Shown: one piece after another, positions 15,088 to 24,355 of the stretch | Position numbering within the stretch: position 1 is the first letter of the stretch | Layout: each line of letters begins with the position of its first letter | Source: Clostridia bacterium | GTDB taxonomy: Bacteria > Bacillota > Clostridia > Oscillospirales > CAG-272 | NCBI GenBank assembly: GCA_017466495.1 | Contig: JAFTUB010000169.1 | Coordinates: forward strand, 1 to 25,490 | Reading direction: 5' to 3' | DNA length: 25,490 bases | The notes under the pieces: model-generated | Databases searched by the model: none | What the model was told of the DNA's origin: nothing | The model's input: the letters and a program-made list of their open reading frames with translations, nothing else | Position numbers and translations under genes: made by a program

Positions 15088-18000
15088 TCCGCCTGCTCTG
15101 CGGCCCTTCGGGGAGCGGAAAATCCACCCGCCTGCTGCGTGAAATGGCCGACATTGTGGCCGGTGGCGGACAGGCCTATCTGCTGGTTCCCGAGCAGGAG
15201 GCTGTGGCAAGGGAGCGAGCGGTCATGGAAACCCTCCCCCCTGCCGCCCAACTTCGGTTTGAGGTTTTCAACTTCTCCCGTCTGGCCAACCATGCCTTCC
15301 GCCAGTGCGGCGGCATCGGCTACCGCGGCATCACCGCCGGAGGACGCGCCCTCACCATGTGGCAGACTCTGCGAGAAATGGCGCCCTTCCTCACCGAGTA
15401 CAGAGAACGGGCGGAGAACGATTTCTCCCTCACCGCCCTCATGCGCTCCGCCGTCTCGGAGTGCAAAGCCTATTCCCTCACCCCCGAACGGTTGGAGGCT
15501 GTCGCGGCGGAATTGCCCGCCGATTCTGTGCTTTACCGCAAGCTTCACGATCTTTCCCTGATTCTGGGGGCTTACGGCGCGCGGCTGGCCGAGCATTGGC
15601 AGGACAGCGAGGATGATCTGGCGCGGCTGGCCGAACTGCTTGACCGTTTTCCCCTCTTTGCCGGAGCACACGTATTTGTGGACTCCTTCACCAGCTTTAC
15701 CGCCGCCGAGCTCGCCGTACTCTCCCGTATCTGTGCACAGGCCGAGAGTGTGACCTTCGCCCTCTGCTGTGACGGAGCCACGGGGGAAGCTTTGCATTTT
15801 GCTGAGGTCTACCGCACTTCCGCCGCGCTGCGCAGAATGGCGGCCCGGGCCGATATTCCCGTCAAGATCATCCGTCTGACCGAGAATCACCGCGCCGCCG
15901 ATCCCCGCCTGGCGGCCCTTGGGGAGCAGCTTTGGCATATGGAAAGTGCCGCACCCGTGGAGGACATGGGGGATGCGGTGGAGCTGTATTCCTGTGCCTC
16001 CCCCTATGTGGAAGCTGAGGCCGCCGCCGCCCGTATCTCTGCCCTGGTACAGGGGGGAATGCGCTACGGCGATATTGTGGTGATCCTGCGGGATCCCGAG
16101 CGTTGGCGCGGGATTCTGGATGCCGAGCTGGAGCGGTCCGGCATCCCCTACTTCCTGTCCCGCCGCACCGACATCACCGCCAAGCCCGCGGTGAAGCTTC
16201 TGCTCTCCGCCCTTGCCCTCCATGCCGCCAACTGGCGCCGCGATGACCTGCTCTCCTATCTCAAAACGGGATGCACCGGGCTTTCCCGGGAGGAGGTCGA
16301 CCTGCTGGAGGATTACATCACCGTCTGGAAGCTCCAGGGAAACGCCATCACCACCCCCTGGACCATGGATCCCGCCGGCTATGTCACCGAGCACACCCCC
16401 GAATCGGCTGAACGGCTGGCTCTGCTCAATGAACTGCGGGTACGGATGACCGCGCCCCTGCTCACCCTGTTTGCGGGGCTTGACGGCTCCGCCACCGCCG
16501 CAGACTGCGCCGCCGCCGTCTACGGCTTTCTCGCCGAGATCGGCCTGCCCGAGCATCTGCAGGCCCATGCCGCCGAGGAAAAGGCGCGCGGCCGCGCCGA
16601 CGAGGCCGCCGAGCTGATTCAGCTTTGGAACATCATCCTTGACTCCCTCGATCAGACTGTCACCGCTTTTGGGAATGCCCCATGCCCCTACGGGGAATTC
16701 ACCGATGCCCTGCGCCTGCTCTTTGCCGAAACCGACATCGGTATCATCCCCACCGCCGCCGATCAGGTTACCGTGGGCTCGGCCGCCATGCTTCGGGCCG
16801 ATTCCCCTCGCTGTGCCATTCTGCTGGGCCTGTGTGAGGGAGAATTTCCCCAGGCCATCACCGATGGCGGTTTCTTCACCGATGCCGACAAACGTGCCCT
16901 GGAGGGCCTTGGGCTGGAGCTCTCTGCCGGAGGCGATCGCCGTGCCGCTGAGGAGCTCTTCTACCTCTACCGCGCCGTCACAGCCCCCCGAGAAAAGCTG
17001 ATCTGCTTCTGCCACCGTGCAGGCACCGACGGACGGGAGCTTCCCCCTTCCCTTGGGATGAGCCGCCTGTCCCTGCTCCTGGGCCGCAAGCCCACGCGCT
17101 GGGAGGATCTTCCCCTCACCGAGCGGCTTTGGACCAAGGAAACCGCTTTCCCCTATACCGCCATGCTTCGCCGCACCCCCGAGGGCGCGGCTCTGCGCCA
17201 AGTTTTTGCCGCTGATCCCGACTACGCACAGCGGGTGGCGGCGTTGGATATGCCCCTCACCGAGCGAAACTGCGCCCTCTCCCCTGAGACGGCCAAGACC
17301 CTGTTCGGGGATCGGATCCGCCTCACCCAGTCCCGCCTGGACTGCTATGTGGGCTGCCACTTTGCTTACTTCTGCCGCTACTTGCTGGGCCTGCAGGAAG
17401 AGCGGGCTGCTGAGATCGGCTATGACAGCGTGGGCAGTTATGTTCACGCCGTACTGGAGCAGTTTTTTGTCTCCCTCACCGTGAACGGAAAGCTTGAGCT
17501 TCCCGCCGACGATGCCGCCCTGGATGCGCATCTCGACGCCGTCATTGCCGACTACCTGGGCAAGCTCTTCGACGGTGTCCCGCCCTCGGCACGGACGGCC
17601 CATCTCTTCTCCCGCCTGCGCCGCCTGTCCCGTCTGCTGATCCGCAATCTCCTCACCGAATTCCGGCAGAGCGGATTTGTCCCCGTTTTCTTCGAGCTTC
17701 CCATTCGGGAAGGCTCCCCCGATTCCCCCGAACCTTTGGTATTTGACCTCCCCGACGGCACCCCGGTGTGGCTGGGCGGCATCATCGACCGGGTGGACAT
17801 GTGGCAGCGGGAAGACGGTCGGGTCTATCTGCGGGTAGTGGACTACAAAACCGGAAGCAAGGAATTTGACCGTGCCGACATCGACATCGGCTTCAATCTC
17901 CAGCTCCTGCTTTATCTCTTCACCCTCTGCCGCAGTCACAGCCCTGCCCTTCGGGCGCGGCTCGGTCTTGCGGCAGACACCGCACTTCTTCCGGCGGGTA

Positions 18001-18383
18001 TGCTCTACTGCACCGCCCTCTCCCCCGATTTCTCCGCCGACGCTTCGGCCACCGCCGAGGAGATTCTGGCTCGCGCCGACAAACAGCTCTCCCGCCGCGG
18101 AATCGTCCTGGACGACGAGGATGTGCTTCGGGCAATGGACAGCGAGCTGGCGGGCAGGTACATTCCCTGCCGACAGCTGAAAAAGGGAGGCATGAGCTCC
18201 CCCGAATCCCGTGCCACCGCAGAAGAATTCGATCAGATCTATGCCCAGCTGGGACAGACCATCCGCCGGGTAGCGGGAGAGCTTCACGCGGGCATCGCTC
18301 ACGCCCGTCCCCGCAAGCACAACAAGGAATACCCCTGCAAAACCTGCCCCGTCAAGCCCATCTGCCGGGCCGCAAAGAAATAA
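15084..18383 (+). CDS. addB: AddB, ATP-dependent helicase/nuclease subunit B
   Basis: AddB pairs with AddA to process double-strand breaks for RecA loading, the Gram-positive counterpart of RecBCD. The 1099-residue product has Walker A GPSGSGKST (K13), an inactivated UvrD-like helicase body, and a C-terminal RecB-type nuclease domain with VVDYKTG (D920, K922). The 4Fe-4S cluster that staples the nuclease domain is supported by a cysteine in LDCYVGCHFAYFC before the domain and CKTCPVKPIC at the extreme C-terminus, the usual C...C-x2-C-x5-C layout. Its length is normal for the family. The start ATG overlaps the mgsA stop; addA follows after 28 nt. TAA stop. All hallmark residues are intact. Confidence 0.94.
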   Translation: MIRLLCGPSGSGKSTRLLREMADIVAGGGQAYLLVPEQEAVARERAVMETLPPAAQLRFEVFNFSRLANHAFRQCGGIGYRGITAGGRALTMWQTLREMAPFLTEYRERAENDFSLTALMRSAVSECKAYSLTPERLEAVAAELPADSVLYRKLHDLSLILGAYGARLAEHWQDSEDDLARLAELLDRFPLFAGAHVFVDSFTSFTAAELAVLSRICAQAESVTFALCCDGATGEALHFAEVYRTSAALRRMAARADIPVKIIRLTENHRAADPRLAALGEQLWHMESAAPVEDMGDAVELYSCASPYVEAEAAAARISALVQGGMRYGDIVVILRDPERWRGILDAELERSGIPYFLSRRTDITAKPAVKLLLSALALHAANWRRDDLLSYLKTGCTGLSREEVDLLEDYITVWKLQGNAITTPWTMDPAGYVTEHTPESAERLALLNELRVRMTAPLLTLFAGLDGSATAADCAAAVYGFLAEIGLPEHLQAHAAEEKARGRADEAAELIQLWNIILDSLDQTVTAFGNAPCPYGEFTDALRLLFAETDIGIIPTAADQVTVGSAAMLRADSPRCAILLGLCEGEFPQAITDGGFFTDADKRALEGLGLELSAGGDRRAAEELFYLYRAVTAPREKLICFCHRAGTDGRELPPSLGMSRLSLLLGRKPTRWEDLPLTERLWTKETAFPYTAMLRRTPEGAALRQVFAADPDYAQRVAALDMPLTERNCALSPETAKTLFGDRIRLTQSRLDCYVGCHFAYFCRYLLGLQEERAAEIGYDSVGSYVHAVLEQFFVSLTVNGKLELPADDAALDAHLDAVIADYLGKLFDGVPPSARTAHLFSRLRRLSRLLIRNLLTEFRQSGFVPVFFELPIREGSPDSPEPLVFDLPDGTPVWLGGIIDRVDMWQREDGRVYLRVVDYKTGSKEFDRADIDIGFNLQLLLYLFTLCRSHSPALRARLGLAADTALLPAGMLYCTALSPDFSADASATAEEILARADKQLSRRGIVLDDEDVLRAMDSELAGRYIPCRQLKKGGMSSPESRATAEEFDQIYAQLGQTIRRVAGELHAGIAHARPRKHNKEYPCKTCPVKPICRAAKK

Positions 18384-18411
18384 CCCCACCGATATTTTTT
18401 GGGAGGCATCT

Positions 18412-21400
18412 ATGCCGAATACATGGACCCCCGAGCAAAGCGCCGCCATCGAGACCAGGGACAAGACCCTCCTGATCTCAGCCGCCGCAGGCTCGGGCAA
18501 AACCGCCGTTCTTACCGAGCGGATTATCCGCCTGCTCACCGACCGGGAGGATCCCGCGTCCCTTGAGCGGATGCTCATCGTCACCTTCTCCCGCGCCGCC
18601 GCGGCCGAGCTGCGCCAGCGCATCTCCCTGGCCCTGGGCAATGCCCTGGCCGCGGATCCCGGCAACCGCCATCTCCACCGTCAGCTGCTGGCTCTCAGTT
18701 CGGCCAAAATCAGCACCATCCACGCCTACTGCCTGGAATTGATCCGCACCAATTTTCAGCGGCTGGGTCTGCCTGCCCGCTTCCGCATCGCCGACGATGC
18801 CGAGGCAAAGGTACTGGCCCGCACCCTCATGGACAGCCTGATCAGCGAGCGATATGCCGCCGATGAGGGTTTCGGGAAGCTGGCCGATCACTTCACCGGA
18901 GCACGGAACGACAAAAACCTGGCTGACACCTTCCTTTCCCTGTATCAAAAGCTCTCCACATACCCCGAGGGCATTGCTTACCTTCCCGCTCGTGCGGAGG
19001 AGTTGAGCCAAGATGACGGTTCCATGGATCGGGGCTGGCGAAGGATCGCCGCCGGGCAAACCCGCCGTTTTTACCGGGATTTTGCTGACTTTTTTGCCCG
19101 CGCGGTAGAGGAAATGGCCAACGACGAGGGGATGGCGAAGGCTTACCTGCCCGCCTTCTCCGCCGATCTTGACCACACCCGGACCGTACTCGCCGCCCTG
19201 GAGGGCGGGGATTTCGCCGCAGTACGGGCAGCGGTCAACGCCTATATTCCCGTTGGGCTCGGCAGCCTGCGAGGAGAGAAGAAGAGTGAAGAAAGCGAGA
19301 TTTTCAAGGCACGCCGGGATAAATTCAAAGAACGGCAGACCGCTCTGCGGGACAGCTTCTTCGCCGCGAATGACGAGCTGCTGGCCAAAATGTCAACCGA
19401 AACCGCCGACGCCATCCGTCAGCTTCATGCTCTACTGGCCGAATATGACCGCCGCCTCACCGAGGAAAAGCTTCGCCGGGGCATCTGTGATTTCTCCGAC
19501 ATCGAGCGCTACACCCTGGCTCTGCTCACCACCCCCGATGGGGAGGACAGCGATGTGGCCCGGGATCTGGCTGCCGGTTTTGACGTGATCTGCATCGACG
19601 AATATCAGGATGTCAACGCGGTACAGGACCGCATCTTCCGCGCCCTTGCCCGTCCCCGCACCCGCTTTATGGTGGGGGACATCAAGCAAAGTATCTACCG
19701 ATTCCGCGGAGCGGAGCCATCCATCTTTGCCGACTACCGCCGAACCTTTCCCGCCTTGGGCGAGGATGACGGGGACAGTGCCTCCATCTTCATGTCCCGC
19801 AACTTCCGCTGTGACCTGCCGGTGATCAACACCTCCAACCGCATTTTTGCCTATCTTTTCGGCCTGTGCGGCGAGTCCATCGGCTATCTGCCCGAAGATG
19901 ATCTGGTCTGCGGCAAAAATTGTCCCCCTGACTCCCCTCCCGCCGTGTTAGCTTTGACCGAGAAGGAGGATACCGAAGACGGTGACGAGGAATCCACCTC
20001 CGAATTTCGCTGGGTTGCCGCCGAGATTGCCCGTCTGATCCGGGAGGAGAAGCTGGACGACGGCTCTCCCATCCGTCCCCGGGACATTGCCATCCTCATG
20101 CGGGGACAAACCGCGGTATCATCTCTGATCAACGCCTTGGAGGATGCGGATATTCCCTGCGCCCTGGGGGCTTCCGACAACTTTTTCGAAAACCCCGAGG
20201 TGCTGATGATGCTCTGCCTTCTCAACACCATCGACAATCCCAATCGGGACATTTACCTGGTAGGCACTCTGCGATCCCCGCTCTTCGGTTTTACCCCCGA
20301 TGAGCTGGTGTCTGTCCGCAGTGCGGCACAGGGAGATGAGCCCTTCTATGCCGCCTTCCGCCGCTATACCGCCGAGAACGGCTGGGACAAGGGCGAAGCG
20401 TTCCTTGCCAAGCTGGCCGAGTACCGCACCATGGCGGAGGGGGCGCCCATCGACCGCCTGCTCAACGATCTCTACCGCGACACCGCCGTTCTGGCCTTCG
20501 CGGGAGCCGATGATCCCGAGGAAAGCGACACCCGCTCCCCCGAGGAAAAGCGGGCCAATCTCCTGATGCTCTACGACTATGCCCGCCGCTTTGAGGCAGG
20601 CTCCTACCGCGGCCTGTACAACTTCATCCGCTACATCAACGACATCATTGACGAAGGTGCCAAGATCGACGCCCCGCCGCCTTCCGCCGAGGATGCGGTG
20701 CGGATCATGACCATCCACCAGTCCAAGGGGCTGGAATTCCCCGTCTGCTTTGTCTGCGAGCTGGGCCGCCACTTCAATCATATGGACGCCCAGGCAAACC
20801 TGCTCTTTGCCCATGATGCCGGGATCGCGCTCCGTCTGCGGGACGAGAGCGGCTTCGCCCGCCGCACCTCCCCCATCTTCAAGGCAATCGCCGCACACAT
20901 CAACGATACCCAGTTGGAGGAGGAGATGCGCATCCTGTATGTGGCTCTCACCCGGGCCAGGGAGCGGCTGTACATGACCGCACAGGCCAAGGTGGATCGG
21001 GACAAACTGCTGGCCGATGCCGCCGTCAGCCACAATATGCGCTCCGCTGACGGGCTGATGCACAGTTCCTGTTATCTGGATTGGGTTCTTACCGCCCTCA
21101 TGGGTACCCCCGAGGATTGCTGGCAGTTGGTTCTGCCCGATGCCGCAGAAACGGCGACTACCGAACCCGATTCCACAACCGAAGCTGAAGCCCCGCCCAC
21201 AGAATCCACTGCGCCCGAGGCAGAGCAGGACCTGATCGACCTGCTGACTGATCGGTTTTCCTTCCGCTATCCCCACGAGCACCTGACCCGCATTCCCGCC
21301 AAGCTGGCGGTATCCCGTCTTTCCCCCGACCTGTTGGATGAGGATGCCCCTGCCGAGCTGCAGGGGGAGGTTCGTCTGCCGGAAATGCGGCTGCGCCCTG

Positions 21401-21981
21401 CCTTCCTTGACGGATTCGCTCAATCGGCAGGTGAGCTTGCCGCCGAGCGGGGAACAGCCACCCACGTGTTCCTGCAATTCTGCGATTTCTCCCGCATCTG
21501 CGCCCCCATTCCCGAGCACATTGACCGCGAGGCCCAACGCCTGCTGGAGGAGGGATTCATCACGTCGCGGATGGCTGAGCTGCTCCGCCGGGATGAGCTG
21601 GCCGCCTTCTTCGCCGGCCCCCTCTATGCCGAGCTTTGCTCCGCCCGCTGGATACTCCGGGAGCGCCGCTTCCACCTGCACTTCCCCGCCGCACGCTTCA
21701 CACAGGACTCCGAACTGTCTGACGCATTGAAAGATCAGCAGATTCTGGTACAGGGTGTCATTGACCTCTGCTATGAGAGCACCGATGGCCGCCTGGTGCT
21801 CTGTGACTACAAAACCGATCGCCTGCCCCATGACCGCGCCGAGGCTCACCGAATCCTTGCCGAGCGTCACAGCGGCCAGCTGGGCTATTACGCCGAGGCC
21901 TGCCGCGTCCTCTTCGGCCGCGAGCCCGACCGCATTTGCCTGTGGTCCCTTGCTCTGGGCGAAGCGGTGGAGCTGAAATGA
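18412..21981 (+). CDS. addA: AddA, ATP-dependent helicase/nuclease subunit A
   Basis: This 1189-residue UvrD-family 3'-5' helicase has a C-terminal nuclease domain. Visible motifs are Walker A AAAGSGKT (K30), TIHAYCLELIR (motif Ia region), DFSDIERYTLALL, Walker B CIDEYQDVN (D396), GDIKQSIYRFRGAEPSIF (motif III), MTIHQSKGLEFPVCFV (motif V), LYVALTRARERLYM (motif VI) and nuclease CDYKTDRLP (D1132, K1134). Motif II reads DEYQDVN where DEYQDTN is commoner, within family variation. A linker rich in Thr, Glu, Ala and Pro near residues 910-945 separates helicase and nuclease regions. The start ATG has TGGGAGG upstream. It is the last gene of the operon, followed by a perfect terminator. TGA stop. 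No in-frame TAG in 1190 codons. Confidence 0.95.
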   Translation: MPNTWTPEQSAAIETRDKTLLISAAAGSGKTAVLTERIIRLLTDREDPASLERMLIVTFSRAAAAELRQRISLALGNALAADPGNRHLHRQLLALSSAKISTIHAYCLELIRTNFQRLGLPARFRIADDAEAKVLARTLMDSLISERYAADEGFGKLADHFTGARNDKNLADTFLSLYQKLSTYPEGIAYLPARAEELSQDDGSMDRGWRRIAAGQTRRFYRDFADFFARAVEEMANDEGMAKAYLPAFSADLDHTRTVLAALEGGDFAAVRAAVNAYIPVGLGSLRGEKKSEESEIFKARRDKFKERQTALRDSFFAANDELLAKMSTETADAIRQLHALLAEYDRRLTEEKLRRGICDFSDIERYTLALLTTPDGEDSDVARDLAAGFDVICIDEYQDVNAVQDRIFRALARPRTRFMVGDIKQSIYRFRGAEPSIFADYRRTFPALGEDDGDSASIFMSRNFRCDLPVINTSNRIFAYLFGLCGESIGYLPEDDLVCGKNCPPDSPPAVLALTEKEDTEDGDEESTSEFRWVAAEIARLIREEKLDDGSPIRPRDIAILMRGQTAVSSLINALEDADIPCALGASDNFFENPEVLMMLCLLNTIDNPNRDIYLVGTLRSPLFGFTPDELVSVRSAAQGDEPFYAAFRRYTAENGWDKGEAFLAKLAEYRTMAEGAPIDRLLNDLYRDTAVLAFAGADDPEESDTRSPEEKRANLLMLYDYARRFEAGSYRGLYNFIRYINDIIDEGAKIDAPPPSAEDAVRIMTIHQSKGLEFPVCFVCELGRHFNHMDAQANLLFAHDAGIALRLRDESGFARRTSPIFKAIAAHINDTQLEEEMRILYVALTRARERLYMTAQAKVDRDKLLADAAVSHNMRSADGLMHSSCYLDWVLTALMGTPEDCWQLVLPDAAETATTEPDSTTEAEAPPTESTAPEAEQDLIDLLTDRFSFRYPHEHLTRIPAKLAVSRLSPDLLDEDAPAELQGEVRLPEMRLRPAFLDGFAQSAGELAAERGTATHVFLQFCDFSRICAPIPEHIDREAQRLLEEGFITSRMAELLRRDELAAFFAGPLYAELCSARWILRERRFHLHFPAARFTQDSELSDALKDQQILVQGVIDLCYESTDGRLVLCDYKTDRLPHDRAEAHRILAERHSGQLGYYAEACRVLFGREPDRICLWSLALGEAVELK

Positions 21982-21991
21982 TTGTCCAAAC

Positions 21992-22032
21992 AAAAACGAC
22001 GGACTGTTCCCGATAGACAGTCCGTCGTTTTT
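21992..22032 (+). terminator. Rho-independent terminator after addA
   Basis: A perfect 16-bp stem (21992-22007 against 22017-22032) includes an A-run and matching T-run around ACGACGGACTGT, with a 9-nt loop. The T-run at 22028-22032 is followed by C and further T-rich sequence. It begins 10 nt after the addA stop. Confidence 0.92.
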
Positions 22033-22044
22033 CTGCGTTTTCCC

Positions 22045-22073
22045 TTGACCGAAGCGGCTTTTTGTGGTACAAT
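22045..22073 (+). promoter_or_regulatory. Sigma-A-type promoter of marR-ABC exporter operon
   Basis: TTGACC (22045-22050) and TACAAT (22068-22073) are 17 bp apart, each one mismatch from consensus. Transcription would start just before the operator palindrome. Confidence 0.8.
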
Positions 22074-22091
22074 CAATATAGTTGCAACCGC

Positions 22092-22113
22092 AATGATTGC
22101 GCACGCAATCATT
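22092..22113. promoter_or_regulatory. Probable MarR operator (22-bp perfect palindrome)
   Basis: AATGATTGCG and CGCAATCATT flank a central CA, giving a perfect inverted repeat of 10-bp arms. A smaller inverted repeat, TTGC-AACC-GCAA (22082-22093), adjoins it. The site lies 19 nt after the -10 and 20 nt before the start codon, where a bound dimeric MarR repressor would block initiation. That this MarR binds here is inference from position and symmetry. Confidence 0.75.
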
Positions 22114-22133
22114 TTACCGAAAGGAGAAAACCC

Positions 22134-22625
22134 ATGCCATCTCTGATGCGTTACATTAACATCATCGGCCGATGCGGCAACATCTGGCGCGGGGACAAGC
22201 TCAAAGACAGCGACCTTGGGCCGGGCAAGACGGTATACATTCTCGCCCTCTGTCACACCCCGGGGGTATCCCAGGAACAGCTGGCGCGGCGGATCTGCAT
22301 TGACAAAAGCAATGTAACCCGCCATCTGACCGCCCTGGAAAAGTGCGGCTATGTGGAACGCCGCCAAAGCGAGGAGGATCGCCGCGTTACCCTGGTTTAT
22401 CCCACCGAAAAAGCCTACGATATCCTCCCCTATATCCGGGAAATCACCCGGGAGTGGAACCAATATCTCACCGAGGACTTCACTGAGGAGGAGCTGACAC
22501 AGCTGTATGCCCTCCTCGATCGCCTTTATGACAAGGCCACGACCTACGCCCGCCGCGAGCCGGAGGACGATCCCGCCGACCAGGCCTTCGCTCACCCCGG
22601 AAAAGGAGGCGATAACCCCCAATGA
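22134..22625 (+). CDS. MarR-family transcriptional regulator
   Basis: This 163-residue winged-helix regulator has the helix-turn-helix GVSQEQLARRICIDKSNVTRHLTALEKCGYVERRQSEEDRRVTLVYPTEKA, including the wing D-R-R typical of MarR proteins, between N- and C-terminal dimerisation helices. Such proteins usually repress their own operon and release DNA on binding a small ligand or on oxidation. The ATG at 22134 has AAAGGAGA upstream. Its TGA overlaps the ATG of the first ABC gene (ATGA), and a palindrome lies in its leader, so autoregulation of a drug exporter is the natural reading. An acidic, Pro-rich tail of about 20 residues follows the last helix. Confidence 0.9.
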   Translation: MPSLMRYINIIGRCGNIWRGDKLKDSDLGPGKTVYILALCHTPGVSQEQLARRICIDKSNVTRHLTALEKCGYVERRQSEEDRRVTLVYPTEKAYDILPYIREITREWNQYLTEDFTEEELTQLYALLDRLYDKATTYARREPEDDPADQAFAHPGKGGDNPQ

Positions 22626-24355
22626 AAACCGTTCTCAAGTATCTCCGTCCCTTCTGGGGAAGAATGTGCCTTGGCCTGGGCATCAAGGTTGTGGGCACCA
22701 TTATGGACCTGATCCTGCCTTACATCCTTGCCCACATCATTGACGAGGTTGTGCCCACCAAAGAACTCAAGCCTGTGCTGTTCTGGGGCGCGCTGATGGT
22801 GCTCTGCGCCATCATTGGCGTAACCGGCAACATCGTGGCCAACCGCATGGCAGCGCGGGTTGCACGAAACACCTCCGAGCAGCTGCGGCACGATCTCTTC
22901 TCCCGCATCATGCACCTCTCCTGCCGGCAGATCGACAAACTCACCATCCCCAGCCTGGAATCCCGCCTTACCTCCGACACCTACAACGTCCATCACATGA
23001 TCGGCATGATCCAGCGTATGGGCGTGCGTGCCCCCATCCTTCTCATCGGCGGCATTGCGGTGTCGGCTACTCTGGAACCCATGCTGACCCTGGTACTGGT
23101 GGCGGTGCTTCCCTTTATCACCGTCATTGTGCTGGGCATCTCCCGTCGGGGTATTCCCCTCTACACCAAGCTTCAGCAGAATGTGGACCGTCTGGTGCGT
23201 GTGGTGCGGGAAAACGCACAGGGAGTCCGTGTCATCAAGGCCCTCTCCAAAACCGATTACGAACGGCGGCACTTTGACACCGTAAACCGCGACGTGGTGG
23301 CCGCCGAGAAAAAGGCCGGCATTACCATGGCCGCCAGCAATCCTCTCATGAACTTCTTCCTCAACACGGGCCTTACCTGTGTGATCGTGGTCGGCGCCTT
23401 CCGGGTCAACGGCGGTGCCAGCGCCCCCGGCAGCATCATCGCCTTCATGTCCTTCTTCACCATGATCTCCAACGCCATGCTGGCCGTCACCCGCATCTTT
23501 GTCATGCTCTCCAAGGGCACGGCATCCGCCAACCGCATTGCCGAGGTGCTGGAAATCGAGCCCGACCTGACGGTGGAATCCACCGACACCTACCCCCGCA
23601 AGCGGGACGGCGATGAGGGATACATCACCTTTGACAAGGTTTCCTTCTCCTACAACAAAACCAAGAACAACCTCACCGATATCTCCTTCCGCGTCCCCCG
23701 CGGCGGAACCCTGGGCATCATCGGTGCCACAGGAAGCGGCAAATCCACCATTGTTCAGCTGCTCATGCGCTTCTACGATGTGGATAAGGGCTCAGTCCGC
23801 ATCGGCGGGCAGGATGTCCGCACCTTCCCCCTGGGGGATCTGCACCGCAAATTCGGCGTGGCCATGCAGAACGATTTCCTCTACGCTGAGACCATGGAGG
23901 AAAACATCGCCTTCGGCCGCGAGCTGAGCCGAAAGGAAATTGAGTTTGCCGCCGAGCTGGCTCAGGCCGCCCCCTTTATCGAAGAATTTGACGAGGGCTA
24001 CCTCCATATGCTCACCGCCAAGGGCACCAACATCAGCGGCGGTCAAAAGCAGCGTACCCTCATTGCCCGAGCTCTGGCCGCCAAGCCCGAGATTCTCATT
24101 CTCGACGACTCCTCCTCGGCGCTGGACTACAAGACCGATGCCAACCTGCGCCGCGCCATTGCCGAAAATCTCGGTGGTCACACCACCACCGTTGTGGTGG
24201 CCCAGCGCATCAGCTCGGTGATGAACGCCGATGTGATCCTCGTCATTGACGAAGGCCGCATCATCGGCATGGGCAGTCACGAAGAGCTGCTGGCCGACTG
24301 CGACATTTACCGTGAAATCAGCGATTCTCAGATGGGAGGTGCAATCCTTGAATAA
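22622..24355 (+). CDS. ABC half-exporter with degenerate ATPase site (heterodimer subunit 1)
   Basis: The 577-residue protein has six N-terminal membrane helices and a C-terminal ATPase. Walker A is GATGSGKST (K374), the signature NISGGQKQR, and Walker B ILILDDSSSALD (D495). The residue after the Walker B Asp, the catalytic base, is D496 and not Glu, and the switch histidine is Q528 (VVAQRIS). The same two changes are known in the TM287 half of TM287/288 and in BmrC/LmrC-type subunits, so this is the non-hydrolysing half of a heterodimeric multidrug exporter. Substrate unknown. It is coupled to marR by an ATGA overlap and its 3' end overlaps the second ABC gene by 8 nt. TAA stop. Confidence 0.93.
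   Translation: MKTVLKYLRPFWGRMCLGLGIKVVGTIMDLILPYILAHIIDEVVPTKELKPVLFWGALMVLCAIIGVTGNIVANRMAARVARNTSEQLRHDLFSRIMHLSCRQIDKLTIPSLESRLTSDTYNVHHMIGMIQRMGVRAPILLIGGIAVSATLEPMLTLVLVAVLPFITVIVLGISRRGIPLYTKLQQNVDRLVRVVRENAQGVRVIKALSKTDYERRHFDTVNRDVVAAEKKAGITMAASNPLMNFFLNTGLTCVIVVGAFRVNGGASAPGSIIAFMSFFTMISNAMLAVTRIFVMLSKGTASANRIAEVLEIEPDLTVESTDTYPRKRDGDEGYITFDKVSFSYNKTKNNLTDISFRVPRGGTLGIIGATGSGKSTIVQLLMRFYDVDKGSVRIGGQDVRTFPLGDLHRKFGVAMQNDFLYAETMEENIAFGRELSRKEIEFAAELAQAAPFIEEFDEGYLHMLTAKGTNISGGQKQRTLIARALAAKPEILILDDSSSALDYKTDANLRRAIAENLGGHTTTVVVAQRISSVMNADVILVIDEGRIIGMGSHEELLADCDIYREISDSQMGGAILE

Noticed and set aside
15000..18665. A 1221-codon open frame on the minus strand opposite addB
   Set aside because: It spans three plus-strand genes with intact motifs and has low-complexity Gly/Gln/His-rich translation typical of antisense reading.
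20119..22104. A 661-codon open frame on the minus strand opposite addA
   Set aside because: It runs through the addA terminator and the marR promoter and has no domain signature.
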